Source of the DNA: COE1 sp964387365
GTDB lineage: Bacteria > Bacillota > Clostridia > Lachnospirales > Lachnospiraceae
Length of the DNA: 11,822 bases
Direction of reading: 5' to 3'
Assembly: GCA_964387365.1 (NCBI GenBank)
Contig: CAYLWP010000076.1
Location: forward strand, 1 to 11,822
The translations under genes were made by a program, and so were the position numbers. Within the stretch, counting starts at the first letter, position 1; every line of letters starts with the position of its first letter. Below, in pieces: positions 1 through 6,385 of the stretch. The notes beneath the pieces were generated by a model. That model had not been told where the DNA came from and searched no databases. It saw only the letters and a list, made by a program, of their open reading frames with translations.

Positions 1-62
1 CACAGGACTTAAAATCCTGCGGGACTTATACTCCCGTACCGGTTCGATTCCGGTTGCCGGCA
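1..62 (+). tRNA. tRNA-Leu (UAA), 3' part only
   Basis: The 3' two-thirds of a class II tRNA, with the 5' end cut off by the window edge. The anticodon stem CAGGA (3-7) pairs with TCCTG (15-19) around the loop CTTAAAA, giving anticodon TAA (10-12), which reads UUA and UUG leucine codons. A long variable arm, CGGGA (20-24) with TCCCG (32-36), is the class II hallmark. The T arm is ACCGG (38-42) with CCGGT (50-54) around TTCGATT. The acceptor strand TGCCGGC (55-61) and discriminator A62 follow. CCA is not encoded. The D arm and 5' acceptor strand lie outside the window. Confidence 0.95.
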
Positions 63-64
63 GT

Positions 65-97
65 AAAGACTTAAGTGGAAACTTAAGTCTTTTTTTT
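65..97 (+). terminator. Intrinsic terminator of the tRNA transcript
   Basis: A perfect 12-bp stem, AAAGACTTAAGT (65-76) with ACTTAAGTCTTT (81-92), has a GGAA loop and runs into eight T (90-97). It begins three bases after the tRNA, so it ends the tRNA transcript and insulates the next operon. Confidence 0.93.
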
Positions 98-157
98 GCG
101 TTCCGCACATTGCAATATAGTAAAAAGAGGAATAAGATATACTAAAAACGTAGTACT

Positions 158-170
158 CTACCAACGGTAG
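158..170. promoter_or_regulatory. 13-bp palindrome, candidate operator
   Basis: CTACC (158-162), AAC, GGTAG (166-170) is a perfect inverted repeat with a 3-base spacer. It ends one base before the -35 hexamer of the promoter at 172-200. No T-run follows, so it is not a terminator. Its position suits a protein-binding site for an activator, or for autoregulation by the XRE protein encoded downstream. The binding protein is unknown. Confidence 0.45.
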
Positions 171-171
171 A

Positions 172-200
172 TTGCTTTATGTAAGAGACATTTTTAGAAT
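172..200 (+). promoter_or_regulatory. Sigma-A-type promoter of the XRE/nitrilase/HAD operon
   Basis: TTGCTT (172-177), a 17-bp spacer, then TAGAAT (195-200). It lies 30 bp upstream of the first start codon and after the tRNA terminator. The downstream genes are closely spaced, so one promoter could serve all three. Confidence 0.6.
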
Positions 201-229
201 AAACATAAACAACCGGTAGGAGGGTTCTT

Positions 230-901
230 ATGTTTGATATTGACAAGAAAGATTTTGGGTACTTTATTGCAGAATTGCGTAAGGAAAAGGGACTGACGCA
301 GAAGGAGCTTGCAGAAAAGCTTTTTGTGTCAGACAAAGCGGTCAGTAAATGGGAATGTGGTCTGAGCATGCCGGACATTACATTACTGGTTCCGATTTCA
401 AAGATTCTGGATGTTACCGTGACAGAACTGTTGGAGTGTAAGCGTTTAGAGAATATTGACAATATGCAAATGGAAAAAGTGGACGAAATTGTGAATAAAG
501 CAATTTCCAGCTCTAGTGAAGAAAATCAGGCAGAAGTATTAGAGAAAATGCAAACAGCTTTCCTTGTATGTGTTCTTTTGTGTTGTCTGGAAGTACTGTT
601 ATCATTGGCGACAGGAATGACGATAGGGCAGTTTGCCGGTCAGAATATTTTGTTATTTGTGATACTGGGGCTTGTTTTCGGAGTATGGTTCTGCTTTTTT
701 GTAAAGGATAAGCTTCCTGTATATTATGATGAGGAGAAAATCTCATTTTACTGTGATGGCTTTTTCAGAATGCAGCTAACAGGGGTGCACTTGAATAATA
801 GTAATTGGAGGTACATTGTCCTGGTTGGACGAATCGGGTTGATATTCGGATTGGGCGGATTGTTTATACCAATGTACGTTGTGGCAAAAATGTACGAGTA
901 A
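230..901 (+). CDS. Membrane-tethered XRE-family transcriptional regulator
   Basis: A 223-residue protein with an N-terminal Cro/C1-type helix-turn-helix at about residues 9-68 (LTQKELAEKLFVSDKAVSKWE is the two-helix core). The C-terminal half is hydrophobic, with likely membrane helices at about 110-129, 139-158 and 197-218. With the DNA-binding end inside, the 159-196 stretch containing YYDEEKISFYCDGFFRM should be cytoplasmic. That polar block resembles segments I recall from other lachnospiral HTH-membrane proteins, but I cannot name the family. The start is set by GGAGG (219-223), 6 bases before ATG. It leads an operon with the amidase and HAD genes; the amidase starts only 11 bp after its stop. 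Its signal and targets are unknown; autoregulation through the 158-170 palindrome is a guess. Confidence 0.88.
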   Translation: MFDIDKKDFGYFIAELRKEKGLTQKELAEKLFVSDKAVSKWECGLSMPDITLLVPISKILDVTVTELLECKRLENIDNMQMEKVDEIVNKAISSSSEENQAEVLEKMQTAFLVCVLLCCLEVLLSLATGMTIGQFAGQNILLFVILGLVFGVWFCFFVKDKLPVYYDEEKISFYCDGFFRMQLTGVHLNNSNWRYIVLVGRIGLIFGLGGLFIPMYVVAKMYE

Positions 902-912
902 GAAAGGGCTGG

Positions 913-1701
913 ATGAATATGAGAGTGGCGTTATATCAGATGCATATTGCGTGGGAAGATAAGCAGGCAAATATCAAAAAGGTGGAAGAGCAACTGAAAA
1001 CGGTAGCAGAAAAGCAGGTAGATGTCCTGCTTTTGCCGGAGATGAGTTTTACAGGATTTTCCATGAATACTGATGTAACAAGGGAAGAAAAAGAAGAAAC
1101 CATTGAGCAAATGAAGCAGCTTGCCAGACAATATAAAGTAGCCATTGGCTTTGGCTGGGTAAAGGATTGTGGACAAAAGTCCGAAAATCACTACACGATT
1201 GTTGATAAGTCAGGCGAGAGTCTGTCTGATTATGCAAAGATTCATCCGTTTTCCTATGCCGGAGAAGATGAAAAGTTTCAGGGTGGAAATAAGCTGACAG
1301 GATTTACGTTGGAGGGTGTGCCGTGCTCTAATGTAATCTGCTATGATTTGCGTTTCCCGGATATTTTTCAGATTGTATCAAAAACGGCACACGTTATTAT
1401 CGTCCCTGCAAACTGGCCCGCTAAGAGGAGCAGTCATTGGAAGACACTTTTACAGGCCAGAGCGATAGAGAATCAGGTCTATGTGCTTGCCATTAATTGT
1501 GTGGGGCAGATAGATTCTCTCTATTATTCGGGTGATAGTTGTGTCATAAATCCTGACGGACAGGTGTTGGAAATGCTTACGGATGAGGAAGGCATGTTAA
1601 TATATGACCTTGTTGATGATGTGCTGCAGTATCGGAGCGGCTTTCCGGTAAAGAATGACAGACAGGAAGAGTTATATCACACGCTTTGGAAGCGGATTTA
1701 G
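913..1701 (+). CDS. Carbon-nitrogen hydrolase (nitrilase superfamily, omega-amidase/YafV-like)
   Basis: A cytosolic hydrolase of 262 residues. The nitrilase triad is visible: Glu43 in LLLPEMSF, Lys109 in DYAKIHPF and Cys143 in VICYDLRFPD. The segments ANWPAKRSSHW and QARAIENQVYV, followed by GDSCVINPDGQV, match the omega-amidase/YafV branch, which deamidates alpha-keto acid amides such as 2-oxoglutaramate in repair or methionine salvage. The exact substrate cannot be read from sequence. Length is normal for the family. An open frame extends upstream into the regulator gene, but conserved sequence begins at MRVALYQ. ATG at 913 has AGG (905-907) 5 bases away; ATG at 919 is an equally good family start but has a spacing of 11. 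It is probably co-transcribed with the regulator upstream. Confidence 0.88.
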   Translation: MNMRVALYQMHIAWEDKQANIKKVEEQLKTVAEKQVDVLLLPEMSFTGFSMNTDVTREEKEETIEQMKQLARQYKVAIGFGWVKDCGQKSENHYTIVDKSGESLSDYAKIHPFSYAGEDEKFQGGNKLTGFTLEGVPCSNVICYDLRFPDIFQIVSKTAHVIIVPANWPAKRSSHWKTLLQARAIENQVYVLAINCVGQIDSLYYSGDSCVINPDGQVLEMLTDEEGMLIYDLVDDVLQYRSGFPVKNDRQEELYHTLWKRI

Positions 1702-1803
1702 GATGGTGAAGTCTTATGTGGCAAAGGCATAAAAAGATTATCACACCTGAGAATCAGCAGCGCATAACAGTAGAAACTACTATGAAGAATTTGGAGGCAG
1801 ATA

Positions 1804-2460
1804 ATGGACTTTAAAGCAGTCATTTTTGATATGGACGGAGTTATTTTTGATTCGGAAAGGCTTGTTTTGGAAGGCTGGCTTGCGCTTGGTAAAAAGTACG
1901 GAATCCTGGACATAGAAAAGATTTACCCAAAATGCATCGGTGTCAATGCTGTTGCCTCAAAGCAGGTTTTTCTCGATTTTTACGGAGAGGATTTCCCGTA
2001 CGATGCATATAAACAGGAGACTTCAGCCGATTACCATGCAAAGTACGACGGCGGCAGACTGCCCCTGAAGCCCGGAATCCGAGAGCTTTTGCAGTATCTA
2101 AAGGAAAAGGGGTATCATATTGGGCTTGCGTCCTCCACAAGATATGAAGTGGTAAGTCAACAGTTAAAGGATGCAGGACTGTTGCCGTATTTTGAGGCTC
2201 TTACCTGTGGAGATATGGTGAAAAAGAGTAAACCGGAGCCGGATATCTTCCTGAAGGCAGCGGAAACGCTCGGTGTACAACCGGAGGAATGTATTGTTAT
2301 TGAAGATTCCTATAATGGAATTCGTGCAGCAAGCAGAGCAGGCATGTTTCCCATCATGGTACCGGATATGATTGCACCTGATGAGGAAATGCAGCAGCTT
2401 GCAAGTGAGATACTAAGTGATTTATATGAAGTAAAAGGATTTCTGGACAAAAAGAAATAA
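1804..2460 (+). CDS. HAD-superfamily phosphatase (beta-phosphoglucomutase-like)
   Basis: A 218-residue HAD hydrolase of subfamily IA. Motif I is FDMDGVIFDS with nucleophile Asp9 and acid/base Asp11. Motif II is the Ser110/Ser111 pair in LASST. Motif III is Lys143 in KKSKPEPDIF. Motif IV is Glu167-Asp168 in VIEDSYNG. The helical cap lies at about residues 17-85. This pattern fits phosphatases or phosphoglucomutases acting on small sugar phosphates or nucleotides; a housecleaning or sugar-phosphate phosphatase is the likeliest role and the substrate is open. GGAGG (1793-1797) sits 6 bases before ATG. It is the last gene of the operon, 102 bp after the amidase, and is followed at once by a terminator. 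Confidence 0.9.
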   Translation: MDFKAVIFDMDGVIFDSERLVLEGWLALGKKYGILDIEKIYPKCIGVNAVASKQVFLDFYGEDFPYDAYKQETSADYHAKYDGGRLPLKPGIRELLQYLKEKGYHIGLASSTRYEVVSQQLKDAGLLPYFEALTCGDMVKKSKPEPDIFLKAAETLGVQPEECIVIEDSYNGIRAASRAGMFPIMVPDMIAPDEEMQQLASEILSDLYEVKGFLDKKK

Positions 2461-2464
2461 AATG

Positions 2465-2508
2465 AAAAACCGTCACATTTCCATTTATGGGAACGTGACG
2501 GTTTTTTA
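2465..2508 (+). terminator. Intrinsic terminator after the HAD gene
   Basis: The stem AAAAACCGTCAC (2465-2476) pairs with GTGACGGTTTTT (2495-2506). It continues inward after one mismatch through TTTCC with GGGAA, and is followed by more T (to 2507) and ATTTT. It starts 4 bases after the HAD stop. The upstream flank is A-rich, so it could also stop minus-strand transcription, though no minus gene is present there. Confidence 0.92.
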
Positions 2509-2527
2509 TTTTGATAAAGAGATATGC

Positions 2528-2556
2528 TTGACACAGAAGTGTTTATGGTGTATATA
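2528..2556 (+). promoter_or_regulatory. Strong sigma-A promoter of the GntR/ABC operon
   Basis: A perfect TTGACA (2528-2533), a 17-bp spacer, and TATATA (2551-2556). It lies between the HAD terminator and the GntR gene. With such a close consensus match, control would be expected mainly by repression, in line with a repressor being the first gene. Confidence 0.82.
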
Positions 2557-2562
2557 TAACAT
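2545..2562. promoter_or_regulatory. Imperfect dyad over the -10, candidate GntR operator
   Basis: ATGGTGTATATATAACAT is an 18-bp imperfect palindrome centred on the -10 hexamer TATATA. The outer ATG/CAT arms and the core are symmetric, with two mismatched pairs. YtrA-type repressors characteristically bind dyads in their own promoters, so this is a reasonable autoregulation site. It is AT-rich, which makes chance symmetry more likely. Confidence 0.35.
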
Positions 2563-2620
2563 ATTAACAGTTAAAACGAAAACAGATAGTACAATGTGTG
2601 TCGGGAAGGAAGTGAATGAT

Positions 2621-2998
2621 TTGAAAATATTACAAAGCTCCGGAATTCCTATCTATCAGCAGATTTCAGACCAGTTTAAAGAAGAAATTCTTGCAGGTAA
2701 GCTGAAACAGGGAGAGTATTTGCCGTCTATACGCAGTCTCGCAAAGGATTTAAAAATCAGTGTTATTACAACCATGAAGGCATATGAACAGTTAGAAGCA
2801 GAAGGACTTGTTACCGGAGTTCAGGGCAAGGGTTTTTATGTAAATGCGCAGGATAGCCAGATGCTTCGTGAACAACATTTGAGAAAGGTAGAAGAGAGTC
2901 TGATTGAAGCCTTACAGGCAGCAAAAATAGCAGGAATGACGAAGCAGGAGGTTTTTGATATGTTTGAGACATTGTCACAGATGCCGGAAGAGGAATAA
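2621..2998 (+). CDS. GntR-family repressor, YtrA subfamily
   Basis: With a TTG start the protein has 125 residues, the usual size of YtrA regulators. It is a GntR winged helix (about 10-75: GIPIYQQISDQFKEEILAG, LPSIRSLAKDL, TTMKAYEQLEAEGL, GKGFYV) with only a short helical C-terminal tail for dimerisation and no large effector domain. The start was chosen because KILQSSGIPIY is where the family begins and AAGGA (2606-2610) is 10 bases upstream. The longer frame would run back through the HAD terminator, the in-frame ATG at 2594 lacks a ribosome site, and GTG at 2612 is too close to it. The ABC ATPase starts 24 bp downstream. It likely represses its own operon, as YtrA does in Bacillus; the inducer is unknown. 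Confidence 0.87.
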   Translation: MKILQSSGIPIYQQISDQFKEEILAGKLKQGEYLPSIRSLAKDLKISVITTMKAYEQLEAEGLVTGVQGKGFYVNAQDSQMLREQHLRKVEESLIEALQAAKIAGMTKQEVFDMFETLSQMPEEE

Positions 2999-3022
2999 AA
3001 CGTGAATAGAGAGGAATAGGAA

Positions 3023-3913
3023 ATGATGGAAGCGACAAACGTAATCGAAGCAAAGAATATGAAAAAGAAATATAAGGGATTTATGTTGGATGTACCGGAG
3101 TGTAAGATTCCTAAGGGCTTTGCAACCGCATTAATCGGAGAGAATGGCGCAGGCAAGACAACATTGCTCAATACGCTTGCGGGAATACGTCTGGATTACA
3201 AGGGAGAAATCAAGTATTTCGATGAACAGGAACAAAATATTGAAAAAGTAAGAGAACGCATAGGATATGCAGGACCGGGAAGCTATTTTTTACCACAGTG
3301 GAGTATCGGACAGATAGAAGAGATTAGCGAACTTTTGTTTGAAACCTTTGATAAAGGTCGCTATCAGCAGATTTGCTCAGAGCTTGGAATTGGTAGTGGA
3401 GACAGAAAAAAGAAGGTATCAAGTCTGTCGGACGGAAATAAGATGAAGCTTATTCTTGCAGCAGTATTTTCACGAGAAACACAATGTCTTTTGCTTGATG
3501 AACCGGCATCACCGCTTGACCCGTTGATGCGGGATAAACTGTGTGAAATGTTGCGGGAATATCTGGATGAAGGAAATGGAGAGCGAAGTGTACTGTTTTC
3601 CACACATAATATTTCAGATATGGAGAATGTAACGGATTACTGTCTGATTATGGAGAACGGAACAATTGTTGAGGAAGGCTTTGTTGAGGACTTAAAGGAA
3701 AAATACATTATGGTAAAGGGTGAGGTAAAGGATGCAGAGGCCGCAAAAAAAATATTATACAGCTTTAACAGTAATCCTTATGGTTTTGAAGGAATCTGTC
3801 TTGCAGAACATGTTGATAAGCTTGCAGGAATGGATATACAGTTAGAAACACCTTCCCTGTTTCAAATCAGTGTGGCAGTAATGAAGGCAAATACAAGTCT
3901 GAAATTATCTTAG
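3023..3913 (+). CDS. ABC transporter ATP-binding protein
   Basis: A 296-residue cytoplasmic ATPase that would drive the two membrane proteins encoded next. Walker A is GENGAGKTT (39-47) and Walker B is CLLLDEPASPLDP (155-167), with catalytic Glu160. The H-loop is STHNISDME with His195. The signature is LSDGNKMK (135-142) in place of LSGGQ, and the Q-loop region is GSYFLPQWS, with Gln92. Such departures are common in ABC exporters paired with YtrA regulators. The roughly 70 residues after the ATPase core (from about 225) are a C-terminal extension of unknown role. GAGG (3011-3014) is 8 bases before ATG; ATG at 3026 is an alternative. The substrate is unknown; systems of this layout often answer cell-wall-active peptides. 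Confidence 0.92.
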   Translation: MMEATNVIEAKNMKKKYKGFMLDVPECKIPKGFATALIGENGAGKTTLLNTLAGIRLDYKGEIKYFDEQEQNIEKVRERIGYAGPGSYFLPQWSIGQIEEISELLFETFDKGRYQQICSELGIGSGDRKKKVSSLSDGNKMKLILAAVFSRETQCLLLDEPASPLDPLMRDKLCEMLREYLDEGNGERSVLFSTHNISDMENVTDYCLIMENGTIVEEGFVEDLKEKYIMVKGEVKDAEAAKKILYSFNSNPYGFEGICLAEHVDKLAGMDIQLETPSLFQISVAVMKANTSLKLS

Positions 3914-3943
3914 AGTAGAAAATATGGTAAATGGAGAGTTGTT

Positions 3944-4588
3944 ATGAGGAGAAAGATTAGGAGTTATTTGACTTTAACACCGTTTTTGTACCGGTTGCTG
4001 TTATTTGTAATCATACCGGTTGGCATTTTTCTGTTGCAACAGTTTTTGTATATTGTAGATTTTACATTTAGTGTATTCTTGATTTGCCTGCTCATGACAA
4101 GTGCGGAAATCATGTGTGATTATTGGGTATTTGGTGGTATGACAACCCGAGATGGTACAAAGATAGAGTATTTAAAATCATCAAGCAGCGGAATCATGTT
4201 TGTGAAAGATGCTCTTTATGTGAATATGGCAAGACAGATGTTGGAAAGCGTAGTGATAGTGATACTTAGTGCGGTAATTTATCAGGGATTGCAACGTGGA
4301 GATGCATTAACTCCGGAAAGAGTATGGGTATGTATTACCTTGATGCTTTTAGAGTATGTAGTGGTGGTAACACTTCTGACCATTGGAAGGTTCTTTGATG
4401 GGTGGACAGTTAATATGGAGCATGGCGCGATAGGCGTTCTGTTGATGCTTGGCGGAGTAAAGATCATTCAGCGATTTGTTTATTTTATGTTTGTATTGTT
4501 AATGATATTGGCAGTTTTAGTAAGTATAGTAAGTGCCAGGACTGTTGTAAAGAAAGTGAGGGAGAGCTATTATGATAAAACAGCTTAA
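3944..4588 (+). CDS. Hydrophobic membrane protein, probable ABC permease subunit
   Basis: I do not recognise a named family. It has 214 residues, a basic N-terminus (MRRKIRS), and about six predicted membrane helices at roughly 14-34, 38-56, 98-116, 127-148, 160-175 and 177-198. The longest polar stretch is about 60-95 between helices 2 and 3. The C-terminus is polar and charged (VVKKVRESYYDK). The size, six-helix plan and position 30 bp after the ATPase gene argue for an ABC-2-like permease half. GGAGAG (3933-3938) is 5 bases before ATG. Its end overlaps the next gene by 17 bases, pointing to coupled translation and to partnership in one complex. Confidence 0.75.
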   Translation: MRRKIRSYLTLTPFLYRLLLFVIIPVGIFLLQQFLYIVDFTFSVFLICLLMTSAEIMCDYWVFGGMTTRDGTKIEYLKSSSSGIMFVKDALYVNMARQMLESVVIVILSAVIYQGLQRGDALTPERVWVCITLMLLEYVVVVTLLTIGRFFDGWTVNMEHGAIGVLLMLGGVKIIQRFVYFMFVLLMILAVLVSIVSARTVVKKVRESYYDKTA

Positions 4589-5210
4589 AATGAGTATCTC
4601 TATGCTTCGTTATACATTTGGGTGGAAGATGAATACAGCCGGAGCAATCGGTCTTCTGGTATTGGGAGGATTATTGCAAATGATACAACAAAGGAGCGGT
4701 TTCCTTTTTATTCTGATGAGCGGACTGTTTGTACAACAGATGTTGCAGTCTTTGAGCGTATCGCATATGATACGGACATCCCGTTGGGGTAAGGTGTTTC
4801 AAACTTCCGGCGCAGCAATAATAAGCACTATATCCTGCTTTATCATCTATTTATTGGATGTGGTTATTCTGACTGTATCATATGGACAGAATATAACAGT
4901 ACAGTGGTTTATTTGGGATGGCGTACTGATACTCCTGTTTATGCTGTTTATAGCCTCAGCATATAAGTTTTTTAAAATAAGTTTGCTTATTTTTTATGCT
5001 TTATTCTTTTTGGCAGTAGTCTGTAAGTATGCTTTCGATGAAACCGGCTTGTATGATTCAATATTTGAGTTGTCATTTTTGCAGGCATTTATCATAGGTG
5101 CTGTTTTTGTGATAGCAGGTGGATTTACAGAATATGCAGTATCCTGCCTGATGTACAAATATCCTCTTTCTAAAACAGCACAGCTAAGAGGATTGCAGAA
5201 AGTAATGTAA
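4572..5210 (+). CDS. Hydrophobic membrane protein, second probable ABC permease subunit
   Basis: Of 212 residues, nearly the same length as the preceding protein, but I see no obvious sequence identity between them. About six helices are predicted at roughly 22-38, 43-60, 81-103, 113-131, 134-152 and 168-190. No family is recognised. It starts inside the previous gene (overlap 4572-4588), with GGAGAG (4561-4566) 5 bases before ATG. The two permeases would form a heterodimeric channel with the ATPase; this is inferred from context. No clear terminator follows, so transcription may run on into the hydrolase gene, which also has its own promoter. Confidence 0.74.
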   Translation: MIKQLKMSISMLRYTFGWKMNTAGAIGLLVLGGLLQMIQQRSGFLFILMSGLFVQQMLQSLSVSHMIRTSRWGKVFQTSGAAIISTISCFIIYLLDVVILTVSYGQNITVQWFIWDGVLILLFMLFIASAYKFFKISLLIFYALFFLAVVCKYAFDETGLYDSIFELSFLQAFIIGAVFVIAGGFTEYAVSCLMYKYPLSKTAQLRGLQKVM

Positions 5211-5228
5211 AAGGTATTTTCGTAAGGA

Positions 5229-5257
5229 TTGCTTTCCCTCATTTCTTGATGTAAAAT
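5229..5257 (+). promoter_or_regulatory. Candidate sigma-A promoter of the hydrolase gene
   Basis: TTGCTT (5229-5234), a 17-bp spacer and TAAAAT (5252-5257), 54 bp upstream of the GTG start. The -35 sequence and spacing are identical to those of the promoter at 172. Without a terminator after the ABC operon, the hydrolase could receive both this and read-through transcription. Confidence 0.55.
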
Positions 5258-5311
5258 ATTATTAAGTGTTGGAATATTCTGGCAATTTAAAAATGGGGAG
5301 GCGTACCGGTA

Positions 5312-6235
5312 GTGAAAACGATAAAGTTGCCGTCGGGAGATGGTGTTCATAAACTGCATATTGCAATATGGGAACCGGAGACGGAAGTAAAGGCGGTACT
5401 TCAGATTTCTCATGGAATGATAGAAATGATTTCGCGTTATGATCATTTTGCAAGGTTTTTAAATGAAAAGGGTGTTCTTGTAATCGGAAATGATCATTTG
5501 GGACACGGACTTACAGTGGATTCCGATGAAGAACTGGGCTATTTTTGCCCGAAGGATATGAGTGCAACGGTGGTGGCAGACCTTCATTCTGTTACAGAAT
5601 ATGCAAAAAAAGAATATCCTGATGTACCGTATTTTATCATAGGTTTTAGCATGGGTTCTCTACTTTTAAGAAGATATTTGATGACGTATAAGGAAGAGCT
5701 TAACGGCGCATTGCTTGCGGGAACCGGAGAATGGTCGAGGTTTTTTCTCGCACTTGGAAAGACGGCTTCATCGATGGGAAGGTACATTCTTGGTGATAAA
5801 TATCGTTCCAAGCTGTTTAAAGCCATTACCTTTGGAAGCTACAATGCAAGAATTCCGAAGGTAAAAAGAGGAAATGAATGGTTGACCAAGGATGAGACAA
5901 TCCAGGAATTTTGCAGAACCAATAAATATTCGAATTTTTCGTTTACCGTGAATGGCTATCGGACACTTGCGGAGGTTTCAGGCTTTATTCAAAAGACCGG
6001 GAACATGCAAAAGCTACCGAAAAAGCTGCCGATACTCATGCTTTCCGGTACAGAAGATCCGGTTGGCGGCTACGGAAAAGGCGTGCAACACATATATGAA
6101 ACCTATAAACAGCTTGGGGTAGAGGATATTGAGCTTAAGCTATACGAAGGCTACCGTCATGAGGTCTTAAATGAATTGGATAAGGATGTTGTTTATGATG
6201 ACATCTATCAATGGATGGAACAGCATATGAAATAG
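5312..6235 (+). CDS. Alpha/beta hydrolase, monoacylglycerol lipase/lysophospholipase type (Hydrolase_4)
   Basis: A 307-residue serine hydrolase with no signal peptide, so probably cytosolic. The nucleophile elbow is GFSMGS with Ser113. Likely triad partners are Asp249 in LSGTEDPVG and His283 in GYRHEVLNE. The oxyanion motif HGM is at 34-36, and DHLGHG (61-66) is typical of the lysophospholipase/monoglyceride lipase group. A cap-like insertion spans about 140-225. The expected reaction is hydrolysis of an ester bond in a mono- or lyso-glycerolipid; the natural substrate is open. It uses a GTG start: GGAGG (5297-5301) is 10 bases upstream and no better in-frame start is seen. It is followed by a strong terminator, so it is the last gene of its transcript. 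Confidence 0.88.
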   Translation: MKTIKLPSGDGVHKLHIAIWEPETEVKAVLQISHGMIEMISRYDHFARFLNEKGVLVIGNDHLGHGLTVDSDEELGYFCPKDMSATVVADLHSVTEYAKKEYPDVPYFIIGFSMGSLLLRRYLMTYKEELNGALLAGTGEWSRFFLALGKTASSMGRYILGDKYRSKLFKAITFGSYNARIPKVKRGNEWLTKDETIQEFCRTNKYSNFSFTVNGYRTLAEVSGFIQKTGNMQKLPKKLPILMLSGTEDPVGGYGKGVQHIYETYKQLGVEDIELKLYEGYRHEVLNELDKDVVYDDIYQWMEQHMK

Positions 6236-6245
6236 TGCATAATTT

Positions 6246-6277
6246 GTTACTGGAACGAGGTATGAGCGAACAGTAAC
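6246..6277. repeat. Intergenic hairpin element, copy 1
   Basis: GTTACTG (6246-6252) pairs perfectly with CAGTAAC (6271-6277) around an 18-base loop. It lies between the hydrolase stop codon and its true terminator, and has no T-run of its own. It resembles the hairpin at 10120-10150: both share a core that reads AGGT, G, C, GAA, AGT, AC with short gaps. It may be a dispersed 3'-UTR element. Confidence 0.5.
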
Positions 6278-6287
6278 CGGATAATGG

Positions 6288-6330
6288 GCCGGTATTCAGG
6301 TGATAATGAATACCGGCTTGCTTTATTTTT
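6288..6330 (+). terminator. Intrinsic terminator after the hydrolase gene
   Basis: A perfect 11-bp stem, GCCGGTATTCA (6288-6298) with TGAATACCGGC (6307-6317), has an 8-base loop and is followed by the T-rich tail TTGCTTTATTTTT. Confidence 0.9.
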
Positions 6331-6346
6331 ACAAATATGACAGAAT
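6318..6346 (+). promoter_or_regulatory. Candidate promoter of the transporter gene
   Basis: TTGCTT (6318-6323), a 17-bp spacer and CAGAAT (6341-6346), with a TG one base before the -10 (extended -10 form). It overlaps the tail of the hydrolase terminator, which is a compact arrangement but fits the lack of other good hexamers before the 6386 start. Confidence 0.4.
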
Positions 6347-6385
6347 AGATGAGTATGTGAGTATGAATAGAGAAGGAGTATTAAT

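Noticed and set aside
805..912. N-terminal extension of the amidase frame back into the regulator gene
   Set aside because: The extension overlaps the regulator coding sequence, lacks family similarity, and the conserved first strand (MRVALYQ) begins at 919 with a usable start at 913 or 919.
2462..2620. Longer GntR reading frame from ATG at 2462
   Set aside because: It runs through the HAD terminator and the consensus promoter, so it cannot be on the main mRNA. A TTG start at 2621 with a ribosome site gives the normal YtrA length.
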